NCBI RefSeq assembly: GCF_900111275.1
Contig: NZ_FOGR01000001.1
Span: forward strand, 868,001-932,000
Source: Rhizobium sp. NFR03
Lineage (GTDB): Bacteria > Pseudomonadota > Alphaproteobacteria > Rhizobiales > Rhizobiaceae
Length of the DNA stretch: 64,000 bases
Direction of reading: 5' to 3'
Of this stretch, positions 36,701 to 44,975 are shown one piece after another. Each line of letters starts with the position of its first letter. Positions within the stretch are counted from its first letter, which is position 1. The position numbers were made by a program, and so were the translations under genes. Below the pieces are notes generated by a model that saw only the letters and a list, made by a program, of their open reading frames with translations, was not told where the DNA came from and made no database searches.

Positions 36701-39478
36701 ATGGAAATACGCCTTACCCGTTACATCTGGACCCACACGCGCAAGCAGCAGATGTGGATCCTTCTGGTCGTCGCCGTCTCGATGATCCCGTACTTCCTGT
36801 CGTTCGATCTGCCCAAGCAGATCGTCAACGGGCCGATACAGGGGAAGGGTTTCGAGCAACCGGGCGCGACCGAGCGGTTCTTCGACATCTCCTTCTCCCT
36901 GCCCTGGATCGGCAACGTCACGCTGTTCAACGGCATCGACCTGACGCGTATGGAAACGCTCTATGCGCTGAGCGTCGTCTTCCTCCTGCTCGTCATCATC
37001 AACGGTCTCTTCAAGCTCTACATCAATACCTACAAGGGGCGGCTCGGCGAGCGCCTGTTGCGCCGCATCCGTTTCGAACTCGTGGATCGCATCCTCCGGT
37101 TCCCGCCGACCCAGTTCAAGCGCATGAAGGGGGCGGAAGTCTCCTCCATGGTGAAGGACGAGGTGGAACCGCTCGGCGGCTTCACGGGCGATGCCTTCGT
37201 GTCGCCCGCTCTGCTCGGCGGGCAGGCGCTGACCGCGCTCGCCTTCATCTTCATGCAGAACATGTGGCTCGGCTTCATCGCCGCCTTCATGGTCGGCATT
37301 CAGGCAACGATCATTCCGCGCATGCGCCGCCGCCTTCTGGTGCTCGGCCGCGAACGCCAGATTACCGCGCGCGAGCTTGCGGGCCGCGTCAGCGAGATCG
37401 TGGACGGTATCAGCACCATCCACGCCTACGATACCTCGAACTACGAGCGCGCCGATGTGGCAGCGCGGCTGGGGCGGATCTACAAGATCCGCTACGATCT
37501 ATACCAGTGGAAGTTCATGGTGAAGTTCATCAACAACTTCCTCGCGCAGCTGACGCCTTTCCTGTTCTACTGCATCGGCGGTTACCTTGCCCTGCGCGGC
37601 CAGCTCGACATCGGTCAGCTCGTTGCGGTCATCAGCGCCTACAAGGACCTTCCGGGCCCCCTGAAGGAGCTGATCGACTGGGACCAGCTGCGTCAGGACG
37701 TGCAGGTGAAATATGTTCAGGTGGTCGAGCAGTTCACGGTCGATCCGCTGATCGATCCGAAGATCCAGGCCATCTCCGCCGTTGGCGCAATTGCAGCCGG
37801 CGCGGCCGTTGCCGGCGCTGCGGGAGCAGCCGGTGGCAAGGACGAGAACTGCGCTCCAGCCGGCCCCCTTGCAGCATCCGGCCTCATCCTTGCCGACGAC
37901 AGCGGTGCCCGCCTGCTGGAGCATGTCTCGGTCGAGATCAAGTCGGGCGAGAAGGTGGCGATCATCGGCGGCGCCGCCAGCGGTGGCGACGTTCTGGCCG
38001 AAGCCTTCGGCCGCCTCATCTGGCCGGAGGGCGGCAAGGTCTCGCTTGGCGGCGAAGACCTCCTTCACATGCCGGAATCCGTCGTCGGCCGCAGCATCAC
38101 CTATGCATCGTCCGATACATATTTCTTCTACGGCTCGCTGCGTGACAATCTTCTCTACGGCCTGAAGCACGCACCGCTGGCAGCAGCCACCTACGAGGGC
38201 AGCCTCGCCGCCCATCGCAAGTGGGAGGTGGTGGAAGCCAAGCTCGCCGGAAATCCCGACTATGATGTCAATAGCGACTGGATCGACTATATCGCTGCCG
38301 GCGCGACGCACGCCGAAGATCTCTTTCCTTCGATCCTTGCAGTGCTCGACACGGTGCAACTGTCGAAGGACATTCTCGACCTTGCACTCCGCACCAATAT
38401 CGACCCGGCGGACAGGCCGGACTTTGCGGCCAGCATCGTGGACATGCGCCAGGCCCTGCGCGAGGAGCTCGAAGAAGCCGGCCTCAACGGGCTGATCGCC
38501 TATTTCGAGCCCGGCGAATACAATATGGAAGCGACGGTCGGTGAGAACCTGCTGTTCGGCACGGCGACAGCCCCGAGCGTGGCCGGCCGCGCGATCGCCA
38601 AGAATCCCTATTTCCGCAAGGTCGTCTCGGAAACCGGCATCGATCGCGTGCTTTTCGACATGGGCTACCAGATCGCCGAAAACGCGGTGGAACTCTTCGC
38701 CGACCTGCCGCCGGACCATCCGTTCTTCCAGCAGCTGACCTTCATGACGGCCGACGACATCCCGGCCTACCAGTTGCTGCTGCAGAAATATGCCGGCAAG
38801 GGACTTGAGACGGCGACGGAGGACGATCGCTACCAGATCATCCGCCTGAGCTTCAACTATGTCGAGCCCCGCCACCGCTTCGGTCTTCTGACCGAAGACC
38901 TGATGGCGCAGATCGTCGAGGTCCGCCGTCAGTTCCACGAGAACATGCCGGAAGACCTCCAGCACGACATCGAGCGCTACGATCCGGAAAAATATCTCGC
39001 CTCCGCCAGCCTCATGGACAACGTGCTCTTCGGCCGCATCAGCCATAAGCACACGGACGGCTCGAAGCGTATCCGCGCCATCGTATCTTCCCTTTTGAAC
39101 TCGCAAGGCCTGATCGAGCAGGTGCTGGATATCGGCCTCGACTTCAATCTGGGTGCTGGCGGCAAGCGCCTGACGGCTGTCCAGCGTCAGAAGCTGAACC
39201 TTGCGCGCGCCATCATCCGCCGCTCGGACTACTACGTCTTCAACCGGCCGCTCCCGAGCCTCGATCACCGGCTTCAGGACGAAATCGTCCGCGACGTTAT
39301 GAAACTGCTGACCCGCAACGGCGCCAATCCGGCCATCATCTGGGTCCTGTCGAACAACGGACTGACGAAGCTGTTCGAACGCGTGCTCGTCTTTGATCGC
39401 GGCGCGCTCGTGGAGGATGACACGCACGCCAATCTGGTAAACAATGACGGTGTCTTTAAACAGTTGGTAACCTCGTGA
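36701..39478 (+). CDS. ABC exporter-like protein with degenerate nucleotide-binding domain and large insertion
   Basis: A 925-residue protein. Residues 1-340 are a normal type-I exporter membrane domain (GRLGERLLRRIRFELVDRILRF). An Ala/Gly-rich linker (357-380) follows. The nucleotide-binding domain starts near 388, but every catalytic motif is changed. Walker A is GGAASGGD (423-430, K to G at 429). The signature is LTAVQRQ (824-830) instead of LSGGQRQ. Walker B ends FNR (N848, R849) instead of DE. The H-loop is LSNN. About 330 extra residues lie between the Q-loop region and the signature. Within the domain the motif xx[LV]xx[DE?]NxL[FY]G appears three times (near 478, 611 and 769). ATP hydrolysis is very unlikely. 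It lies 156 bases after the glycosyltransferases. Confidence 0.85.
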   Translation: MEIRLTRYIWTHTRKQQMWILLVVAVSMIPYFLSFDLPKQIVNGPIQGKGFEQPGATERFFDISFSLPWIGNVTLFNGIDLTRMETLYALSVVFLLLVIINGLFKLYINTYKGRLGERLLRRIRFELVDRILRFPPTQFKRMKGAEVSSMVKDEVEPLGGFTGDAFVSPALLGGQALTALAFIFMQNMWLGFIAAFMVGIQATIIPRMRRRLLVLGRERQITARELAGRVSEIVDGISTIHAYDTSNYERADVAARLGRIYKIRYDLYQWKFMVKFINNFLAQLTPFLFYCIGGYLALRGQLDIGQLVAVISAYKDLPGPLKELIDWDQLRQDVQVKYVQVVEQFTVDPLIDPKIQAISAVGAIAAGAAVAGAAGAAGGKDENCAPAGPLAASGLILADDSGARLLEHVSVEIKSGEKVAIIGGAASGGDVLAEAFGRLIWPEGGKVSLGGEDLLHMPESVVGRSITYASSDTYFFYGSLRDNLLYGLKHAPLAAATYEGSLAAHRKWEVVEAKLAGNPDYDVNSDWIDYIAAGATHAEDLFPSILAVLDTVQLSKDILDLALRTNIDPADRPDFAASIVDMRQALREELEEAGLNGLIAYFEPGEYNMEATVGENLLFGTATAPSVAGRAIAKNPYFRKVVSETGIDRVLFDMGYQIAENAVELFADLPPDHPFFQQLTFMTADDIPAYQLLLQKYAGKGLETATEDDRYQIIRLSFNYVEPRHRFGLLTEDLMAQIVEVRRQFHENMPEDLQHDIERYDPEKYLASASLMDNVLFGRISHKHTDGSKRIRAIVSSLLNSQGLIEQVLDIGLDFNLGAGGKRLTAVQRQKLNLARAIIRRSDYYVFNRPLPSLDHRLQDEIVRDVMKLLTRNGANPAIIWVLSNNGLTKLFERVLVFDRGALVEDDTHANLVNNDGVFKQLVTS

Positions 39479-39568
39479 TAGTCGAAGGCACCAAAAGACG
39501 CACAGACACCGATGTATTGCCCGGAACGCACGGGCAGGCAGCGCCGAATATGGGGAGTTGACGAGCTG

Positions 39569-40030
39569 ATGTTGCTGAAGGACGAAGTACAAATGCTGCG
39601 GCGGGTGCCGCTCTTTTCCGGCGTGGAAGCGGGGAAGCTGAAGCTGCTGGCCTTCACCTCGGACCGCGTGAGCTACGGCGTCGGCGAAACGCTCTTCCAT
39701 CAGGGCGATGCCGGCGATGCAGCCTATGTCGTGCTGGATGGCAAGGCAGAGATCCTGGTCGAATCCTCGACCGGCCCGATCCGCGTAGCCGAAGTCGAGC
39801 GCAATTCGATCGTCGGCGAGATCGCCATCCTGTGTGACGTCTCGAGAACGGCAACCGTGAAGACGACCACTGCGGTCGAGGCCCTGCGCATCCGCAAGGA
39901 CCATTTCATCAAGCTCCTCACCGACTTTCCGGAAATCACCATCGAGATCATGCGTGTGCTTGCAGACCGCCTAAGCCACACGACGAGCGAATTGACGGAA
40001 GCCCGCAGCCGCGTGCGCGAACTCGAATAG
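39569..40030 (+). CDS. Single-domain cyclic nucleotide-binding protein
   Basis: A 153-residue protein made of one CNB domain: LRRVPLFSGVEAGKLKLLAF, the barrel GETLFHQGDAGDAAYVVLDGKAEILV, and the phosphate-binding cassette with GEIAILCDVSRTATV, which retains the Glu and Arg that grip the cyclic phosphate. The end is a charged helix (SELTEARSRVRELE) that could be a short coiled coil. No DNA-binding or enzymatic output is attached. ATG at 39569 follows GGGGAG; an earlier in-frame ATG would add 19 unrelated residues. It probably gates a partner, most simply the ABC-like protein 90 bases upstream. Confidence 0.85.
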   Translation: MLLKDEVQMLRRVPLFSGVEAGKLKLLAFTSDRVSYGVGETLFHQGDAGDAAYVVLDGKAEILVESSTGPIRVAEVERNSIVGEIAILCDVSRTATVKTTTAVEALRIRKDHFIKLLTDFPEITIEIMRVLADRLSHTTSELTEARSRVRELE

Positions 40031-40033
40031 GCT

Positions 40034-41782
40034 TTAATCGGAAGGTGTCGGAATCAATGCCGTGATTTCGCCCGTCCGCAGATCGATCCGGAAATCTTTC
40101 GAGGGCAAACCCCGGCGATAGGCCTCGAAAAGCGACAGCATCGCCGCAATGCCACCCTGTGCCGAGCCCTCCGGCCAAGGCTGCGCGAGATAGAGTGCCG
40201 AAAGCCTGTCATAAAACCGCAGGCGCTGCGAAGAGACCGAAGCCAACCCGAGATCGCTTCCCATCCTCAGGCGATACCAGTCGCCAAGGAACGCGATCGC
40301 CGACAATGTCTCCGGGGCGCCCTCGCCGCAAGCGTTCGTCTGATCGCGCGCCACCGGAAGCATGGCAACCGCATCCTCCATCGGAACGACGGGTCGAACG
40401 GCGAGCCGCGCGAGATCGCCGAGCGTGGCCGCACGCAATAATGCGCCGAGCGGCGCTGGCCATTCCCGCTTCAGGTGCCGCCGCCAGGCGAGATGCCCGA
40501 CATGAGCCGAAAGAAAGTCGCCATAGCGGTTCGCCTCGGCCATTCCCCCGGTCCTGACGCCCGTGCGCCGCACTTCAGCGCTGTAAAGCGCTCCGATCGC
40601 TGGATCCATCGGCATATCGCCGAGAGATACCGTCTCGATCTCGGCGGTATCTCCGTGCAACGTCAGGATCTTGTAGGCCGGGGGAAACCCGACGAGCGAG
40701 GGAACGGCGACGTTCACGAAGGCTCCGTCCCCTCGCCGCATCCGCGCCGTGTCGTTGACGTGAAGATGTCCGCTGAAATGCAGCGGGATGCCTGCCGTGA
40801 TGAACGCCCCTCCGACCGCATCCGCCGGAATGCGGCCCGATGTCGCCGTAGGCCCGAGCAGCGCGACTTCCGCCGCCCGCGTTCCATCCAGCGGATCGAG
40901 CGCTGGATAATGGGAGAACGCAATGAGACGCTTGTCGAGACGCCGCGCCCGCGCTCCGACATCGGTCATCCAGTCGATCACATGGCGCTTGTGCACCAGC
41001 ATCGCATTCCAGCCGGCGGACGTGCTGTCGACCCACTCGTCCGAGCCATCGATCGGCACGAACACGTTCGCGTCGATCATCAACAGCCACAGCCCCTCGA
41101 CCGGCTCCACGAGATAGGAGGCCTCCATCAGAGGTCGCTGCGTCGATCCGCTCGATGAGACGGCGGTGAACATGCGTTCCGCGCTCGCGCCCTGCATGCC
41201 GAAGGGTGTTTCCCAATGAAGATAGGATGGCTGCGGAAAATAGCCGTGCTCCGCGACCGGCAACAGCCCGTCGGGATAGCCGGGACAGAACATGTCGGGA
41301 GACACCGTCACTGGAAGATCGTGTGGAATCCCCGGCGGCAGGCAGGCGCCCGAGGTGTTGACCGGATGGCTCGTCACCACCGCGCTCGATCCGTCCGCCG
41401 CCAGAAACCGCTTGGTACGATGTCGGCCGGCGTCGGCGAAGATGTCATGGTTACCAGGCACCGCAAAGAACGACATACCATGCCGCTCGCCATAATCCTT
41501 GAGAATCGCCGCAACGGCTGCGGTGGTCGCGACCTGCCCGTCGTCTGTATAATCGCCGAGGAGAACCACGTAACGGATACCTCGGGAAGCGACATCGTCG
41601 AGCGCCGTGCGGAAGGCCTGAAGGCTCTCGTTGAACACCCGCGTGGACCGCGCTGCCTCCGCCAGAGGCCGAACGGAAAGGCCACAGGTGTGGACCGCGC
41701 CGGGAAAGCCGAAATCGGCAGCGGGGTCGTGAACATGGGCGTCTGCGATCACGGCGATCGGCGGAAATTCCTGGAGAGGCAT
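40034..41782 (-). CDS. Calcineurin-like metallophosphoesterase
   Basis: A 582-residue metallophosphoesterase. Metal motifs are DAHVHD (like DxH), GDYTDDG, GNHD, and the pair SHYP and SGHLHVND. The catalytic fold fills about 1-400; the remaining 180 residues (SAHVGHLAWRRHLKREWPAPL on) have no motif I know. No signal peptide is evident, although the family includes periplasmic forms. Start is uncertain: this ATG lies just before the fold (PPIAVIADAH), while an in-frame ATG 31 codons upstream also lacks a ribosome-binding site. The stop lies three bases from the stop of the convergent cyclic-nucleotide-binding gene. Confidence 0.82.
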   Translation of the reverse strand: MPLQEFPPIAVIADAHVHDPAADFGFPGAVHTCGLSVRPLAEAARSTRVFNESLQAFRTALDDVASRGIRYVVLLGDYTDDGQVATTAAVAAILKDYGERHGMSFFAVPGNHDIFADAGRHRTKRFLAADGSSAVVTSHPVNTSGACLPPGIPHDLPVTVSPDMFCPGYPDGLLPVAEHGYFPQPSYLHWETPFGMQGASAERMFTAVSSSGSTQRPLMEASYLVEPVEGLWLLMIDANVFVPIDGSDEWVDSTSAGWNAMLVHKRHVIDWMTDVGARARRLDKRLIAFSHYPALDPLDGTRAAEVALLGPTATSGRIPADAVGGAFITAGIPLHFSGHLHVNDTARMRRGDGAFVNVAVPSLVGFPPAYKILTLHGDTAEIETVSLGDMPMDPAIGALYSAEVRRTGVRTGGMAEANRYGDFLSAHVGHLAWRRHLKREWPAPLGALLRAATLGDLARLAVRPVVPMEDAVAMLPVARDQTNACGEGAPETLSAIAFLGDWYRLRMGSDLGLASVSSQRLRFYDRLSALYLAQPWPEGSAQGGIAAMLSLFEAYRRGLPSKDFRIDLRTGEITALIPTPSD

Positions 41783-41988
41783 GGCAAAGGCAACGGTTTT
41801 GAAAGCGGGATCAGATAGCGTGCCCTTGTCTGTGACACGAGAAGCGAGAAAAAGCGAATGCCTGTCTCGCTTCATGTGGACAGTTTGGATAACATGGCGA
41901 AAATACGGCCGGACGCAAGAAGCCGGCAGGGTCGATCCTGGCCCACCGATAGCAGAGGGACAGCGTCGGCAAGCCACCGAAAGGGGGC

Positions 41989-42840
41989 GTGTCGAAACTG
42001 AAGCAAAGTGTGAACGACAATCTGTTTCGCGTACGTTTCTGGGGCGTTCGGGGAAGCCTTCCGGTAGCGGGGGCCGAGTTCCAGCGCTATGGCGGCCGGA
42101 CCGTATGCATCGAGATGCAATGCGGCAACGAACGCCTGATCTTCGATGCAGGCTCGGGCCTGATGCCGGCTGGCGTCGCGCTCAAGGCCGAAGGCGTGTC
42201 CGCGTTCAACCTGTTCTTCACCCACTGTCACTACGACCACATCATCGGCCTGCCCTTTTTTCCGCCGCTCTACGACCACTCCGCCGACGTGACGCTCTGG
42301 TCCGGGCATCTTGCAGGGCGGATGTCGACGCGCCAGATGATCGGCGAGTTCATGCGGCCGCCATGGTTTCCGGTCGAGCCCGATATCTGCCGCGCGGCGC
42401 TGGATGCCCGCGACTTTCGCTCCGGCGATCTTCTCACGCCCGTCCGCGGCGTCGAAATTCGCACCGGCAGTCTCAACCATCCGGGCGGCGCCGTCGGTTA
42501 CCGCGTCGAATGGGGCGGGCGCGCCTGCGCCCTGATCACCGATACGGAACATCACCCCGGCACGCTCGACCCGACGGTGCTCGGCCTGATTGAGGGCTGC
42601 GATCTCTTCATCTACGACGCGATGTATGACGACGCCGAAATGGAACGGCATGTCGGCTACGGCCATTCCTCCTGGGAGCATGGCATCCGGCTCGCCAAAG
42701 CAGCCGGCGCAAAACGCGTCGCCTTCATGCACCACGCACCCTTCCGCACCGATGATGCGCTCGATGCGATCGAGAAACAGGCGAAGGGCCTCTTTAGCGG
42801 GGCATTTGCAGCATTCGACGGGCAGATCGTCGATCTCTGA
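41989..42840 (+). CDS. MBL-fold metallo-hydrolase
   Basis: A 283-residue metallo-beta-lactamase-fold protein. The metal motif HCHYDH (H79, H81, D83, H84) is intact, with later ligands in GSLNHPGG, ITDTEH and FMHHAPF. The N-terminus VRFWGVRGSLPVAG is typical of the cAMP-phosphodiesterase/RNase-Z-like subgroup often found with cyclic-nucleotide domains. It could hydrolyse a phosphodiester; the sequence does not say which. GTG is taken as start, with AAGGGGG just upstream. Divergent from the metallophosphoesterase. Confidence 0.85.
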   Translation: MSKLKQSVNDNLFRVRFWGVRGSLPVAGAEFQRYGGRTVCIEMQCGNERLIFDAGSGLMPAGVALKAEGVSAFNLFFTHCHYDHIIGLPFFPPLYDHSADVTLWSGHLAGRMSTRQMIGEFMRPPWFPVEPDICRAALDARDFRSGDLLTPVRGVEIRTGSLNHPGGAVGYRVEWGGRACALITDTEHHPGTLDPTVLGLIEGCDLFIYDAMYDDAEMERHVGYGHSSWEHGIRLAKAAGAKRVAFMHHAPFRTDDALDAIEKQAKGLFSGAFAAFDGQIVDL

Positions 42841-42910
42841 GCAGGAAGCGTCTTCGAGGTTTGTTTTCACCTGGTGTCTGCAGCACGACAGCGCGCACGA
42901 GCGTGGAACA

Positions 42911-43672
42911 CTACTCCTCGGGCGGCGGCATGTCCCCGACCAGATCCGGAAGCCCAACCCACCGGCAGGCGGGGTGTGACCCCGTCGCTTCGAACAGATG
43001 GCCAAGAAACGCCCACACGGCCTCGTCATGGACGAGGTGATGCGTAAGCAGGCCAAGACAACCGTCGGTCTCCAGACAGACGTTCAGCCGCGAGACGATC
43101 TCACGCCGCAAGGTATCTCTATCGCGGCAACCGCGGGTGCCGTGCCAGTCCATCACGTCGACATGCGTGTTGATCATCGGCAGCGCTGCGGGTTTCTCCG
43201 GTCCATAAACCGAGAAAGCCCGGAAACCTAGCCGGGAGAGGCTCGGCAGGAGCGCCGTATCGATCCGGTTCCACGGCGGAACGAGCACGGGCTGGAACCG
43301 GCTGCCATGCAGGGCCGAAAGCTTGCCAAAGCCCAACGAAAGCTCCGCCAGAACGACATCTATCGGACGATCCGCTCCAAGTTCCCGTTTCTTGAATGGC
43401 TCGATCGCATGATTGGCATGCCGCCACCCGTGCACCGTCACGCTCGCAAGCGGTGCATTTTCGAGCCGCTCTACCAGCGCTTCGCCCGTCGGCTCCGGAA
43501 TGACCGCAAGCGCCACGGGAACACCATGGGCGTCCGTCAGGTCCAGCAGTCGGTCGAGCGCCGGCGTCGGGTCGATGGCGTCATCGTCGCGCAGCCAGAA
43601 GCGGGCGATCTTTCCCGCCTCCTGAAAGCGGTCGAGCACGGCGGTGATATCGGTATCTGCCCTCGCGTTCAT
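42911..43672 (-). CDS. Polysaccharide deacetylase-family protein
   Basis: A 253-residue protein with the NodB-like deacetylase fold as found in carbohydrate esterase 4 relatives. The first-strand Asp motif is FWLRDDDA and the zinc-type His motif is VHGWRHANH; VPPWNRID supplies the usual Pro-Pro-x-x-Arg-like segment. No signal peptide, so it may act on a cytoplasmic lipid-linked or nucleotide sugar rather than on wall polymer. The ATG overlaps the stop of the glycosyltransferase upstream, and both genes belong to one minus-strand transcript. Confidence 0.85.
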   Translation of the reverse strand: MNARADTDITAVLDRFQEAGKIARFWLRDDDAIDPTPALDRLLDLTDAHGVPVALAVIPEPTGEALVERLENAPLASVTVHGWRHANHAIEPFKKRELGADRPIDVVLAELSLGFGKLSALHGSRFQPVLVPPWNRIDTALLPSLSRLGFRAFSVYGPEKPAALPMINTHVDVMDWHGTRGCRDRDTLRREIVSRLNVCLETDGCLGLLTHHLVHDEAVWAFLGHLFEATGSHPACRWVGLPDLVGDMPPPEE

Positions 43673-44769
43673 GGCCGTGGCTCCCGCGTCACATGAACAT
43701 GCCGGTCGAGAATGTCGCCGAGCCGGGCGGCGGCGGGCGCAAGCCCGCGTTCCCCCCCTGCAAACAATCGAGCCTCCACGCCCATGGCTTGCCGCCGCGT
43801 CTCATCGCGGAGAAAACCGGCAATGGCCTGCGCGTAGGCCTCCGTATCGCTTGGCGGCGTCAGCACGCCCGTGTGCCCGTTTTCCACCACTTCGGGAACG
43901 CCGGCAATCGCCTGCGCCACCACGGGCAGACCTGCGGCCTGCGCCTCCAGATAGGCAAGCCCGTAAGCCTCGCCGCAGCCGGGCCAGACATAAAGCGCTG
44001 AGGTCGACAGGAGAGCCGCGACCTCTTCCGCAGATCGCTCGCCGCACCACACGACCCGGCCGGGCCCAAGCGGTGCGAACAGAGCTTCCACTTCGGCGCG
44101 CGCTTTTCCGTCGCCGATGATCGACAGCGTGAAGGGGAGATGCAGCAGGCGCGAAAGCGCATCGGCCAGCATCCGGTAGCTGTCCATTTTGTCACCCGGA
44201 CGCATCATCGCCACGGTGACGAGACGACCGGGATGTGGCGCTGGTTCACGGGCGAGGAAGAGCGCGGGATCGATGAACGGCTGCATCCGCTCGACGCACG
44301 CAACCGGCGCACCGTCGAGAATGCCGATCCTGTCGCGCTCGGTCATGCAGATATTGACGGATGCCGACGTCAGCGTTTCGAGAAGAGCCCCCTGCGCCGC
44401 GGCCCATCCGTCCCTGTCGCGACGTGCGGAATAGGAAGCCTCGACCGTAACGTAACCGAGACCATAAGCGCCGGAGAGGGACGGCCCCAGCAGATCGGGC
44501 GCCTTGTAATAGGGGTGATAGCAGAACCAGCAGTCGGGTACGCCATTCGCTTGCCAATCCTGCGAGATGCGTTCACGCTCAACGGCCGCCATCGCCTCGA
44601 TACCGCCAATGTCCTCCGGCGCCCGCAGGAAACTGCGCAACTCGGAGACGAGCGTCACCTGATGCCCGGCCAGCTCCAGCGCCTGCATCATCAGCCTCGA
44701 CATGAGCCGGTCGCCGGAGGGCACCGGATGACGGGGCGATTTGAGGGGGGCGTAGAATGCGATTTTCAT
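43669..44769 (-). CDS. GT4-family glycosyltransferase
   Basis: A 366-residue GT-B glycosyltransferase. The N-terminus KIAFYAPLKSPRHPVPSGDRLMSRLM has the loop of the family; the donor lobe has VTVAMMRPGDKMDSYRML and the E-x7-E region GCGEAYGLAYLEAQAAGLPVVAQ followed by GVPEVV. It is cytoplasmic or peripheral. ATG at 44769 lies immediately before the fold; the longer open frame upstream has no family sequence. Co-translated with the deacetylase gene, so glycan assembly and deacetylation are probably linked. A GGAAT-N16-CGTT element upstream is noted under rejected items. Confidence 0.87.
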   Translation of the reverse strand: MKIAFYAPLKSPRHPVPSGDRLMSRLMMQALELAGHQVTLVSELRSFLRAPEDIGGIEAMAAVERERISQDWQANGVPDCWFCYHPYYKAPDLLGPSLSGAYGLGYVTVEASYSARRDRDGWAAAQGALLETLTSASVNICMTERDRIGILDGAPVACVERMQPFIDPALFLAREPAPHPGRLVTVAMMRPGDKMDSYRMLADALSRLLHLPFTLSIIGDGKARAEVEALFAPLGPGRVVWCGERSAEEVAALLSTSALYVWPGCGEAYGLAYLEAQAAGLPVVAQAIAGVPEVVENGHTGVLTPPSDTEAYAQAIAGFLRDETRRQAMGVEARLFAGGERGLAPAAARLGDILDRHVHVTREPRP

Positions 44770-44975
44770 GCGCCTTGATCTACACCATCCTCGCCTCCGC
44801 CTCCAAACGCTTCTGCTCGAACATGATTCCGGTCGGATCGCTCGGGTCAGTGTGCCTGCTGACGCGGCGATAAAATATTCTTGAACAGGCCGCGATGAGT
44901 ATTCCGTCATCCGCGCGCTACATTTGGCTCATCGTCAATGCGTCGCCTGACGCCGTCATAAAGACAGGAACTTCG

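Noticed and set aside
37499-39904. An 801-codon open frame antisense to the ABC-like gene
   Set aside because: Same reason; the plus strand has a clear membrane domain and continuous homology.
25279-42840. A cyclic-nucleotide anti-phage system (CBASS or Pycsar-like)
   Set aside because: A cyclase, a CNB protein and hydrolases are present, but the cyclase is an ordinary class III type, no nucleotidyltransferase of the CD-NTase kind and no toxin-like effector is seen, and the genes are spread over 17 kb.
44806-44830. GGAAT-N16-CGTT on the minus strand before the GT4 glycosyltransferase
   Set aside because: The -35 lacks the final C. It may be a weak stress promoter, but one mismatch in five makes it too uncertain to list.
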